DNA of 6,304 nucleotides from JAUUZT01 sp964654015. Its GTDB lineage: Bacteria > Chloroflexota > Dehalococcoidia > GIF9 > AB-539-J10. The translations under genes and the position numbers were made by a program. This document shows, in pieces, positions 1 to 5,528 of the stretch. The stretch lies in NCBI GenBank assembly GCA_964654015.1, contig CAZZHQ010000138.1, positions 1 to 6,304 of the forward strand, read 5' to 3'. Each line of letters opens with the position of its first letter. Within the stretch, counting starts at the first letter, position 1. Under the pieces are notes generated by a model. It ran no database searches and was not told where the DNA came from. It saw nothing but the letters and a program-made list of their open reading frames with translations.

Positions 1-62
1 GGGGGCACGTGACTAATATCAATACAGCGGATTTAAGAACTGATGGAGTTTGAATCAATCAA

Positions 63-123
63 CTTTTGGATGGCGTCCCTGGGGGGATTCGAACCCACGC
101 CCCGCTGCTTAGAAGCTTTTGGA
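63..123. repeat. 8-bp direct repeat immediately flanking attachment repeat 1
   Basis: The octamer cttttgga occurs at 63-70, abutting the left end of the 45-bp tRNA fragment, and again at 116-123, abutting its right end. The arrangement looks like a target-site duplication or a pair of recombinase arm sites. Site-specific tyrosine recombination does not create such duplications, so the meaning is unclear and coincidence cannot be excluded. Copy 2 of the tRNA fragment has only TTTTGG nearby (3139-3144) and no matching octamer on its right. Confidence 0.4.
71..115 (-). repeat. Attachment-site repeat 1: 3' fragment of tRNA-Arg(UCU)
   Basis: Read on the minus strand, the fragment begins at the anticodon loop CTTCTAA (anticodon TCT), then GCAGC as the 3' anticodon stem, a 5-nt variable loop GGGGC, T stem and loop GTGGG-TTCGAAT-CCCCC, acceptor strand CAGGGAC, discriminator G and an encoded CCA. 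That is tRNA positions 32 to 76 with nothing missing. The sequence beyond 115 does not supply the 5' anticodon stem, the D arm or the GTCCCTG acceptor strand, so this is not a working tRNA. It differs from the second copy at one variable-loop base (position 100). T-stem positions 50 and 64 (T and C) do not pair in either copy. Confidence 0.85.
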
Positions 124-165
124 GAGAAAACTTGAGCGAGCTCATCTGTTATCAAACTCATAAGC

Positions 166-181
166 CCCGGCTCTAGCCGGG
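166..181 (-). terminator. GC-rich hairpin downstream of the SIR2 gene, possible terminator
   Basis: CCCGGCT at 166-172 pairs perfectly with AGCCGGG at 175-181. With a realistic four-base loop this is a 6-bp, all-GC stem. It lies about 30 bp beyond the stop codon of the leftward SIR2 gene, where an operon terminator would be expected. The minus-strand sequence after the stem has no clean T run, so it may be a weak terminator or simply an mRNA 3'-end stabilising hairpin. On the plus strand the flank is AT-rich but also lacks a T tract. Confidence 0.35.
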
Positions 182-210
182 ATCAATTAATTGCAGCGTC
201 ACGGACCAGG

Positions 211-1143
211 TTAATTGGGGAGTACCTTACGCATAGTGAACTCGGCTGTGCCAACAATATAATATTTCTCGTTTAGATTGCGGAGATCAAGCCCAATCCT
301 GAACGTCGGTCGCTTCGGATTGAGTTCGAAAAAGGATACTATCTGATCGTAGATTTTGGATTCAGTTTCGCTGTAGCCTACGATTACGAATGTGAACATC
401 CTCTGGTCAAGGCCGGTGCGCTTGATATAATCACGGAAGCAATTGAACACATATCCTTGTTCGTCAGGAAAAACCCAACCACCTTGACCAACGATGTTCC
501 CATCTCGTATTTCACCCACATCGCCGTGGAATTTCCACAGATACCTTTCACCTAAAACCGAAATATCTTTATTACACTTGTTTATGACTTTACTACTCAT
601 TGAGGCTGCCTTCTCAAGGAGATCATCCCAGTTCAGGCATATAATTTCCCATATTATATTTGGATAGCTATCTATTAGAAGACTATGTGCCGCGCTGGGT
701 GACTTATCTTTACATATTTGCTTGAATGTCTGCTTGAACTTAAGGCACTTTTTTGGATCTGACCGAAGTTCAGCCCAACCTGTGGCTTCGCAAAACTCAA
801 GCACGTGATGGAGTGTGCCCACAAGAGGCATGTCGCTGTCATAGGAAAGCCCAGCTCCGATAAGAAACACGGAATAAAACGCCTTTACGCTTTCACGGCA
901 GTCTTTCCACTTATCTTCTTGAGTGAGAACCGCTTGCAAGTATCCCTTCGACTTGAACTTCATATGCCCTAGAAGTACTGCGGAATCATAGTCCCTGAAT
1001 TCATCGGGGGTTGTTTTCTTTGCCTGTTCAAATGCGGCAGCGATGATGGGCTCGAATTCATTAGGGTTGTGCCCACTCTGCTTTAGGTAGGTACGGAGGT
1101 AGTCCCTCACAGGGTGGTCATATACATTCAGGATGTCAGTCAC
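211..1143 (-). CDS. SIR2-family NAD-dependent protein, probable defence effector (third gene of operon)
   Basis: Numbered from the GTG at 1143, the protein has 310 residues. A helical N-terminal extension of about 90 residues precedes a SIR2-like Rossmann domain. Visible motifs are GAGLS at 96-100 (NAD-binding loop, followed by a DSDMP stretch like the sirtuin small-residue/Pro region), N171-W-D173 (counterpart of the sirtuin N-x-D), H206-G-D (catalytic His) and a VIVGYS strand at 253-258. SIR2 domains of this bacterial type act in several antiphage systems (Thoeris, DSR, SIR2-HerA, SIR2-Argonaute) by hydrolysing NAD when infection is sensed. I infer that activity here; deacylase activity is less likely because the Cys zinc site of true sirtuins is not evident. 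The GTG start overlaps the preceding stop as GTGA, implying coupled translation. A longer frame with GTG at 1182 (323 aa) is possible; neither start has a clear Shine-Dalgarno. Confidence 0.85.
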   Translation of the reverse strand: MTDILNVYDHPVRDYLRTYLKQSGHNPNEFEPIIAAAFEQAKKTTPDEFRDYDSAVLLGHMKFKSKGYLQAVLTQEDKWKDCRESVKAFYSVFLIGAGLSYDSDMPLVGTLHHVLEFCEATGWAELRSDPKKCLKFKQTFKQICKDKSPSAAHSLLIDSYPNIIWEIICLNWDDLLEKAASMSSKVINKCNKDISVLGERYLWKFHGDVGEIRDGNIVGQGGWVFPDEQGYVFNCFRDYIKRTGLDQRMFTFVIVGYSETESKIYDQIVSFFELNPKRPTFRIGLDLRNLNEKYYIVGTAEFTMRKVLPN

Positions 1144-2069
1144 TTCAATGCTGTGAAGAGGGCATTTGCCTGGCTTGCCCACCTGTTCGTCATTTCGATA
1201 TACTCGTCATAAACCAATTTGTTATCAATAAATTCCTGAGTCACCTTATCATGGAGTCTTCTAAGTTCATCCAGAATGATTGCCCTAAGATTCTGGCGTA
1301 CAACATTTGTCATTTCAGCCATATTCAACCGGGGAAGGCGCATTTCAGCGGGTAGTTGATCATTGCCACGATAGAATTCCCTAACGCAATCAGACTTAGA
1401 TATCCGGTTGCGATTCTTAATGTCAGAGTCGATTGTATTGGATATCCTTTCGAGGATGGCTGTGTCCCCTCGGGAAAGAATTATAGCATTGATAATTTGA
1501 TATATATCATAGAATGATAACAATTGTCCTGAATTAGCGTGCTCTTCTAACTCCCATACCATGTCGGCAGGAGAAATCACGATTTCCTTAGCACTACGTG
1601 CCTGTACCTCAGGACTGGGAGACAACCAATGAGTAAGTAATTTGTCTTGGTAGCGCCGTGCAGTATGCGCACTTCTGGTACCACTGACTTGCTTGACGAT
1701 GGATGTAGGGTACGATGTAAGCAGATTGTCCAGTGGACGTTGTGGCATGACCTCAGCACCATCCAGTGACACAGTGTATATGGAGCTCGTAGCCGGAGCA
1801 CGGATCATATAGATTTCCTTCATCCTTCTGAATAACTGTACGTTGCCAATGCGTTCAAGAATTCGATCTCGCTGATTCGGTAGGCGTTTACTTTTAAACT
1901 CGGCTTCCTTTATCTTCGTAGCTGTTGGAAGAGTAACGTAGTTGATCGCCCGCGATAGCACGAATTCAGACTCAATCGAATCCAAGATCGCATCAGCTAT
2001 TTCCTGTCCAGTTGCTGTCGGATTATCAAATGCAAGCTTTGTGCCAATATCGAGCAAAGTGGGATTCAT
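1140..2069 (-). CDS. Uncharacterised protein, middle gene of the SIR2 operon
   Basis: I do not recognise this 309-residue protein. It is soluble with no signal peptide or membrane segment. The first half mixes charged helices with a short beta-like, Val/Thr-rich patch (around residues 85-110, including SSIYTVSLDGAEV). The C-terminal 120 residues are strongly helical, with many Arg, Asp and Glu. I see no Walker, nuclease, TIR or helicase motif. The start is the ATG at 2069, because GAGGGG lies 6 bases upstream; an earlier in-frame ATG at 2114 would overlap the preceding gene and lacks a ribosome binding site. The string TGAGGGGCGAAAAATG contains the upstream gene's stop, this gene's Shine-Dalgarno and its start codon, so translation is probably coupled. 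Its stop overlaps the SIR2 start. A sensor or activator partner of the SIR2 protein is a reasonable but untested role. Confidence 0.8.
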   Translation of the reverse strand: MNPTLLDIGTKLAFDNPTATGQEIADAILDSIESEFVLSRAINYVTLPTATKIKEAEFKSKRLPNQRDRILERIGNVQLFRRMKEIYMIRAPATSSIYTVSLDGAEVMPQRPLDNLLTSYPTSIVKQVSGTRSAHTARRYQDKLLTHWLSPSPEVQARSAKEIVISPADMVWELEEHANSGQLLSFYDIYQIINAIILSRGDTAILERISNTIDSDIKNRNRISKSDCVREFYRGNDQLPAEMRLPRLNMAEMTNVVRQNLRAIILDELRRLHDKVTQEFIDNKLVYDEYIEMTNRWASQANALFTALK

Positions 2070-2079
2070 TTTTCGCCCC

Positions 2080-2961
2080 TCACGGCTGTACCTCTTTCTG
2101 AAGAGCTTTGCCAAGCATCTCGGACAACTTAGCCCGTGATTCCTTACTTAGTTCCACTGCCTTCTCAACAGCCCCCTGTGACAATTCCTGGTACCCAATG
2201 AAATACTCCCGCCAGCCCTTAATCAACTCCCATAATAAACTGGTAGCTTCATCATAGGGCACTGTATCTGCTGCAGAAATGCGTTTAATCGCGTCGATAT
2301 AGGGAAAGATGCTGCCAGTAACTGCCTGCCGATCCACTATTTTGTCTTCATCAGAGTATTGCATACGAAAGTAATCAAAATACCTTTGCAGTGACATTAG
2401 CAACGCGTATAGAATAGTATCTTTCACCTCATACCCATATAACAATCCCACCCTCTGATACTCGTTCATTACACCTCTAATCAACTCATTGTGAGTATCA
2501 CCTATGGCATTTCTTTGCGTTGCGAGAAAATCGATTAACCAATCTCGTACTAACCTAGTAAACTGCAATTCGGTCCCATATATGTCACGTATTTGTTTTT
2601 CAAGACTTGATCCTTGGTATTGAATTACTTGTACATTAAATTCATGGAATTCATTCCACAGTTGAACAATATCGATACGTTCGCACTGGTCAAACAGCGT
2701 TGCAAGGTATTTTTCACCCACTAGTATGGCGCTTAAATAATCAGTTTTTGCAGTTCTAGGCTTCATGTTGATAAAGGTGAGTGCCATATGCTTAGTGAAA
2801 TGTCCGATAAGTGCAAACTCCCTGGCATCCAGAAACAGAGCATCGCTCATTATTCTATTGCCTATGATATTGGTCAATTGTAAATCGTCCGCCTTAAAAG
2901 CGAACTGAGCAACATTGATATTTTTTTTTATTATAGAGAGAGCACAATTCGTATCAGCCAT
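2080..2961 (-). CDS. Uncharacterised helix-rich protein, first gene of the SIR2 operon
   Basis: This 293-residue protein is not one I can place in a family. It looks almost entirely alpha-helical, rich in Leu, Tyr, Phe, Arg and Glu, with no signal peptide and no convincing membrane segment. The last 30 residues (ELSQGAVEKAVELSKESRAK and on) have the heptad-like charge pattern of a coiled coil or oligomerising helix. No catalytic motif stands out. The start chosen is the ATG at 2961, which has GAGGG eight bases upstream; an in-frame ATG at 2976 would add five residues but has no ribosome binding site. It is the promoter-proximal gene, 10 bp from the next. Its position in a compact operon that ends in a SIR2 protein suggests a sensing, scaffold or regulatory subunit. 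That is inference only. Confidence 0.8.
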   Translation of the reverse strand: MADTNCALSIIKKNINVAQFAFKADDLQLTNIIGNRIMSDALFLDAREFALIGHFTKHMALTFINMKPRTAKTDYLSAILVGEKYLATLFDQCERIDIVQLWNEFHEFNVQVIQYQGSSLEKQIRDIYGTELQFTRLVRDWLIDFLATQRNAIGDTHNELIRGVMNEYQRVGLLYGYEVKDTILYALLMSLQRYFDYFRMQYSDEDKIVDRQAVTGSIFPYIDAIKRISAADTVPYDEATSLLWELIKGWREYFIGYQELSQGAVEKAVELSKESRAKLSEMLGKALQKEVQP

Positions 2962-2993
2962 TCCATTAACCCTCATTTAGCCAACCCTTAGCG

Positions 2994-3007
2994 CAATAGC
3001 GCTATTG
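2994..3007. promoter_or_regulatory. 14-bp perfect palindrome overlapping the operon promoter, probable operator
   Basis: CAATAGCGCTATTG is its own reverse complement. It overlaps four of the six bases of the predicted -10 box of the SIR2 operon and covers the expected transcription start. A bound repressor there would block initiation. No obvious repressor gene is encoded within the three-gene operon; the helix-turn-helix domain of the adjacent integrase, or a host factor, are candidates. Confidence 0.5.
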
Positions 3008-3033
3008 TAGAGTAGACTGGGGCTAGAAATCAA
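3004..3033 (-). promoter_or_regulatory. Sigma70-type promoter of the SIR2 operon
   Basis: On the minus strand a -35 box TTGATT (3033-3028, four of six consensus bases) is followed, after 18 bases, by a -10 box TACAAT (3009-3004, five of six). Initiation would fall near 2997, leaving a leader of about 35 bases before the ATG at 2961. It is the only good promoter I see for the three leftward genes. Confidence 0.6.
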
Positions 3034-3110
3034 ATCCTGAAAGGTAGATGCTCAATAAGGCAGAAATCCACGGCGTGAGCATCGCGTCTAAAACTTGTTG
3101 TTCGTAGCTG

Positions 3111-3122
3111 TCTTTCGAAAGA
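3111..3122. promoter_or_regulatory. 12-bp palindrome TCTTTCGAAAGA left of attachment repeat 2
   Basis: This perfect palindrome sits about 30 bp to the left of the 45-bp repeat, between it and the divergent operon promoter. Such a site could bind a dimeric protein (regulator, excisionase or integrase accessory factor). There is no direct evidence for a partner. Confidence 0.3.
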
Positions 3123-3124
3123 GT

Positions 3125-3188
3125 AGCGGGTCAATGATTTTTGGTTTGTATCTGGCGTCCCTGGGGGGATTCGAACCCACGACCCGCT
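3125..3188. repeat. Inverted repeat spanning attachment repeat 2
   Basis: AGCGGGTC at 3125-3132 is the exact reverse complement of GACCCGCT at 3181-3188, the latter lying inside the tRNA fragment (anticodon stem and variable loop). Extending outward, the match is 9 of 10. The left arm could be a decayed inverted scrap of the same tRNA, a recombinase arm site, or chance. Copy 1 of the tRNA fragment has no equivalent left arm. Confidence 0.35.
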
Positions 3189-3197
3189 GCTTAGAAG
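3153..3197 (-). repeat. Attachment-site repeat 2: 3' fragment of tRNA-Arg(UCU)
   Basis: It has the same 45-base content as the copy at 71-115, again tRNA positions 32-76 with TCT anticodon and encoded CCA, but with variable loop GGGTC (A at 3182 on the plus strand). No 5' tRNA half follows on the right; an integrase gene starts 20 bp away instead. This is the usual geometry of a tRNA-targeting island, with the integrase next to the attachment core, and marks the junction between the left module and the next one. Confidence 0.85.
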
Positions 3198-3216
3198 GCA
3201 TGACGATATAGCTAAA

Positions 3217-4167
3217 ATGGTCAACAAAATGACCATCTCCCAGATTGCGGCGTTGACCAATTTTGATAAGTCATATATTTCAAAGGTAGTTACTGGTGAA
3301 AAACCCGCCTCACTAAAATTCCTTGAAACCTTATACAAGTTATTACCTGAGAAGCAAGAGCCTGATTATTTGAGTCTCTTCCTGCAGTCAAGGCAGGCAA
3401 TGGGTGTCAGCCCGAAAACACTGCGCTTTTATCAGGAGAGACTTTCCAAGTTCATAACAAACGTAAATTATCTCAAGGCAACAGCGGCAGTTATACAGAG
3501 ATACTTAAACTCGATACCGGCTAACGCTAACGGCCTGGCGACCCGGCATGCCAGTTACAGGACAATCAAGACCTTATACCGATGGCTTAAGGTAGAGTAC
3601 GGCCTGAATAACCCGATAAAAGGCATACAGGCCCCGATCCTGGGAAAACCGATGATGCCCACGCTGGATGACATTCAGGTAAAGCAGCTAATTGATGCCG
3701 TGGATTGCATAAGGGATAAGGCCATCATCGCACTGTTCGTTGAGAGCGGTCTTAGATTATCCGAATTAGCCAATATTAAGCCGGACGACATCAACTGGGC
3801 GGGCCGGTGTGTCAAAGTGCTGGGCAAAGGCCGTAAGGTGGCATTTGCGCCATTTGGTGATATGGCGAATCAGTATCTAACCGCATGGTTAGCAGAATAC
3901 AAACCTAACGGTAATATATGGGGTATATCAGCCGATGGCATTGCCACCATGCTAAAGCGCCTTGAAGTAAAGACCGGCATTACCTGTAACCCACATACCT
4001 TCCGGCGTACCTTTGCGGTGCTTTTAAGGAAAGCCGGTATAGATACTATGACGATTAAAGAATTGGGCCGGTGGGAAAGCCTGGAGATGGTGCAGCGCTA
4101 TACACGGTCATTTAGTTTTCAGGACAGCATGAAGTTTTATAAGTCGCCATTGGAGACCAGCGGTTAA
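3217..4167 (+). CDS. Tyrosine recombinase/integrase with N-terminal helix-turn-helix
   Basis: This 316-residue XerC/D-like site-specific recombinase cuts and rejoins DNA at attachment sites. Residues 6-42 read as a helix-turn-helix (TISQIAALTNFDKSYISKVV). Residues about 50-135 are the SAM-like core-binding domain, and 148-310 the catalytic domain. All active-site residues are visible: R180 (SGLRLSEL), K204 (GKGRK), H260 and R263 (HTFRRT), W286 in the His/Trp position (GRWES) and nucleophile Y295 (QRYTRS). It looks intact and full length. The start is poorly defined: ATG at 3217, with no Shine-Dalgarno; ATG at 3229 is the alternative. The reading frame stays open upstream through the tRNA fragment, but that part is tRNA sequence. 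Adjacency to the 45-bp repeat implies it recombines tRNA-Arg. It converges with the next gene, the two stops sharing TTAA. Confidence 0.93.
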   Translation: MVNKMTISQIAALTNFDKSYISKVVTGEKPASLKFLETLYKLLPEKQEPDYLSLFLQSRQAMGVSPKTLRFYQERLSKFITNVNYLKATAAVIQRYLNSIPANANGLATRHASYRTIKTLYRWLKVEYGLNNPIKGIQAPILGKPMMPTLDDIQVKQLIDAVDCIRDKAIIALFVESGLRLSELANIKPDDINWAGRCVKVLGKGRKVAFAPFGDMANQYLTAWLAEYKPNGNIWGISADGIATMLKRLEVKTGITCNPHTFRRTFAVLLRKAGIDTMTIKELGRWESLEMVQRYTRSFSFQDSMKFYKSPLETSG

Positions 4168-5132
4168 AATAATGGCTGCTTTTTATTTCGTAGCTGCTTC
4201 CATTCCTCGTCAACTTCTTTGTAATTTTTGAATTGGCAATTATTTTTTGATAGTAAAGTAAAAGATGGCCTTGTCATTTGTTCATTAAATCTATCTTTGT
4301 TGGATTCATCTGAAATTATATAGAAGCTGACTTTTTCAGTGGGATAACTCTCTGCTATATCATTGAGCCTAAGCAATCCCGAATAAATAACAGGTGTATG
4401 TTCGACCTCAAAAGCATGTGTCAACACGTCGCGTTTTGGGTCAAAGAAAAGCACGTCTACTTTTCTTGCACCATCCAAGATATTATCGGTATGAAACTTG
4501 GGTATATCATCCAGTATCTCTTTTAAGTTTTTCTTTATTTTGCTCTTATCATTTATAGCTACATAAACCCTGAAGCCACTTCTTATACCTATTTCGGCAA
4601 TCTGATGCTGCAGTTTTAAATGTTGTCTATACTCTGGGAATGTATCTTCCGGCTCTTCGCCCTTGCCTCCTGGTGTTGCATTAGATAAAGCTTTTTCAAT
4701 CGTATTGTAGTCATTGTCTGTAAGTAGTCTTAAAGCATTATATATACCGTGCAGCTTAAGACCCCATCCCCTCCTATCAGGTAGGTCTTTGAACAAATCA
4801 AGAGAGCCTACTAACGGTTTAAAATCATACGGTTCGTCCAATTCGATTATTGGCTTGATTTCAAACTGAAATGGAGAATCAGGCCATTTGGGTTCTTTAT
4901 CATAAGAATCCTGGCCAACTTCATAAATTCCTTTGATAACCGAGTCACCAAGGCAATAATAGACGATTCTGTCCCCAGGTTTGATTTGGGATACTTTTTT
5001 TGAGGCTGGTATTCTATTGCCCTTTTCGTCGACCGCCGGAGACCCATCCAGTCTGTTCTTACCAATGAAGCCAATCATCCTTGGATTTTGACTGAATGCT
5101 TCCAAAGAATGGACAACAAGCCATTTATTCAT
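4164..5132 (-). CDS. EVE/PUA-like domain fused to a PD-(D/E)xK-like nuclease, candidate modification-dependent restriction enzyme
   Basis: The protein has 322 residues. Residues 1 to about 110 resemble the EVE/PUA-like fold: a first strand MNKWLVVHS, a conserved IGF, then KPGDRIVYYC and IKGIYEVG. EVE domains are known or proposed readers of modified bases. A linker around 150-165 (PGGKGEEPED) leads to a C-terminal domain with H171, a helix (QHQIAEIG), D226 (KVDVLFF) and F241-E-V-E-H-T followed by YSGLLRLND. This resembles PD-(D/E)xK-family endonucleases, though the usual Lys after the acidic pair is replaced by Glu/His. I infer a type IV-like restriction enzyme that cuts DNA with modified bases. 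The start ATG at 5132 is preceded by GGAG at 6 bases; a longer frame to 5189 lacks that support. It is convergent with the integrase, which fits an accessory cargo gene. The domain assignment is from motif reading only. Confidence 0.75.
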   Translation of the reverse strand: MNKWLVVHSLEAFSQNPRMIGFIGKNRLDGSPAVDEKGNRIPASKKVSQIKPGDRIVYYCLGDSVIKGIYEVGQDSYDKEPKWPDSPFQFEIKPIIELDEPYDFKPLVGSLDLFKDLPDRRGWGLKLHGIYNALRLLTDNDYNTIEKALSNATPGGKGEEPEDTFPEYRQHLKLQHQIAEIGIRSGFRVYVAINDKSKIKKNLKEILDDIPKFHTDNILDGARKVDVLFFDPKRDVLTHAFEVEHTPVIYSGLLRLNDIAESYPTEKVSFYIISDESNKDRFNEQMTRPSFTLLSKNNCQFKNYKEVDEEWKQLRNKKQPLF

Positions 5133-5174
5133 GTTACACTCCAAAGTATTTATATTCAGTAGACGCTTGAGCTG

Positions 5175-5180
5175 ATTATA
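5175..5180 (-). promoter_or_regulatory. Consensus -10 box for the EVE-nuclease gene
   Basis: TATAAT reads on the minus strand 43 bp before the ATG at 5132. At 16-17 bases spacing the -35 region (AGTAAG or GTAAGA) is poor, so the promoter would be weak or activator-dependent. A second AT-rich stretch (TATAAA, near 5150) lies too close to the ribosome binding site to serve. Confidence 0.4.
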
Positions 5181-5258
5181 CCCCTGCACCCCTGACTCTT
5201 ACTACTTAAAAATGGAAAGATTCCAGCGGCAATGTTACCCGTTTCGTTACCTTCACGA

Positions 5259-5401
5259 GTGGACAAACCCAAAGACACGTATGAAAGCAGCGAGTTTAAC
5301 CAGGGGCCAGGGCTACAGAAAACGGCGATGAACGCTTTGATGATGCTTTGGGTAATCGGTATAATGAGCCTGAAAATGAGGCGGTTGGAAATCGTCATTA
5401 G
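5259..5401 (+). pseudogene. Possible frameshifted small coding remnant
   Basis: The interval 5133-5479 has no convincing gene. Within it, a frame from GTG at 5259 reads VDKPKDTYESSEFNQGPGLQ, and the next frame from about 5318 reads NGDERFDDALGNRYNEPENE and ends at TAG 5399-5401. Adding one A to the A run at 5319-5322 would join them into a single hydrophilic product of about 47 residues. Both pieces look like ordinary protein sequence, more so than the alternative frames. I do not recognise the product, and there is no good ribosome binding site. It could be a decayed gene tail, a sequencing error in a small gene, or chance. Confidence 0.22.
5337..5365 (+). promoter_or_regulatory. Sigma70-type promoter candidate for the restriction-modification gene
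   Basis: A -35 box TTGATG (5337-5342, four of six) and a perfect -10 box TATAAT (5360-5365) are separated by 17 bases. Transcription would start near 5372, giving a leader of about 155 bases that includes the short ORF at 5480. It overlaps the possible coding remnant, which favours the remnant being non-functional. Confidence 0.5.
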
Positions 5402-5479
5402 CAAATATTGGCTTTAGTATAGATTCAACGCCAAAGTTACCCAGGGTTTCAACTTATGTGGAAGGAAGGATAGGTGACT

Positions 5480-5524
5480 ATGGCAGAAAAACTTAAGGAG
5501 TTACGGGACGTTTGGGAGGTTTAG
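5480..5524 (+). CDS. 14-residue leader ORF upstream of the restriction-modification gene
   Basis: ATG at 5480 is preceded by AGGTG five bases upstream and opens a frame MAEKLKELRDVWEV ending at TAG 5522-5524, five bases before the next start codon. The Shine-Dalgarno of the downstream gene (GGGAGG, 5514-5519) lies inside its last codons, so translating ribosomes would pass over it. This could couple or damp expression of the large enzyme. It may equally be a fortuitous ORF; no homolog is expected to be recognisable at this length. Confidence 0.3.
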   Translation: MAEKLKELRDVWEV

Positions 5525-5528
5525 TACC

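Larger units (their letters stand above)
71..3197. mobile_element. Small tRNA-Arg-bounded genomic island carrying a SIR2 operon (no integrase of its own)
   Basis: The segment is bounded by two 45-bp direct repeats (71-115 and 3153-3197, 44 of 45 identical), both equal to the 3' part of a tRNA-Arg gene. The repeat-to-repeat period is 3082 bp. Inside are only three co-directional genes, a promoter and a possible terminator hairpin; no integrase, transposase or replication gene is seen. Tyrosine-recombinase elements that use tRNA 3' ends leave exactly this kind of repeat. The nearest integrase starts just outside the right repeat, as the first gene of the next module. I infer a non-autonomous passenger island, or one whose integrase was lost, in a tandem array. 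Alternatively, both repeats could be internal scars of one larger composite island. Confidence 0.65.

Noticed and set aside
71..115. A functional tRNA-Arg gene at either repeat
   Set aside because: Both copies contain only tRNA positions 32-76. No D arm, no 5' anticodon stem and no matching GTCCCTG acceptor strand is found on the adjoining side.
3030..3338. Minus-strand 102-residue ORF across attachment repeat 2
   Set aside because: It runs through the tRNA fragment and antisense to the integrase start. Its middle is the well-known spurious translation of a tRNA 3' end.
5156..5404. Minus-strand 82-residue hydrophobic ORF, possible small membrane protein
   Set aside because: There is no ribosome binding site. 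It is antisense to promoter-like and remnant sequence, and its hydrophobicity is explained by the reverse complement of acidic codons.
5232..5417. Intact 61-residue plus-strand protein
   Set aside because: Its second half (after about residue 29) reads as an out-of-frame, Met-rich translation, whereas the neighbouring frame there looks protein-like. No ribosome binding site precedes it. Kept only as a possible frameshifted remnant.
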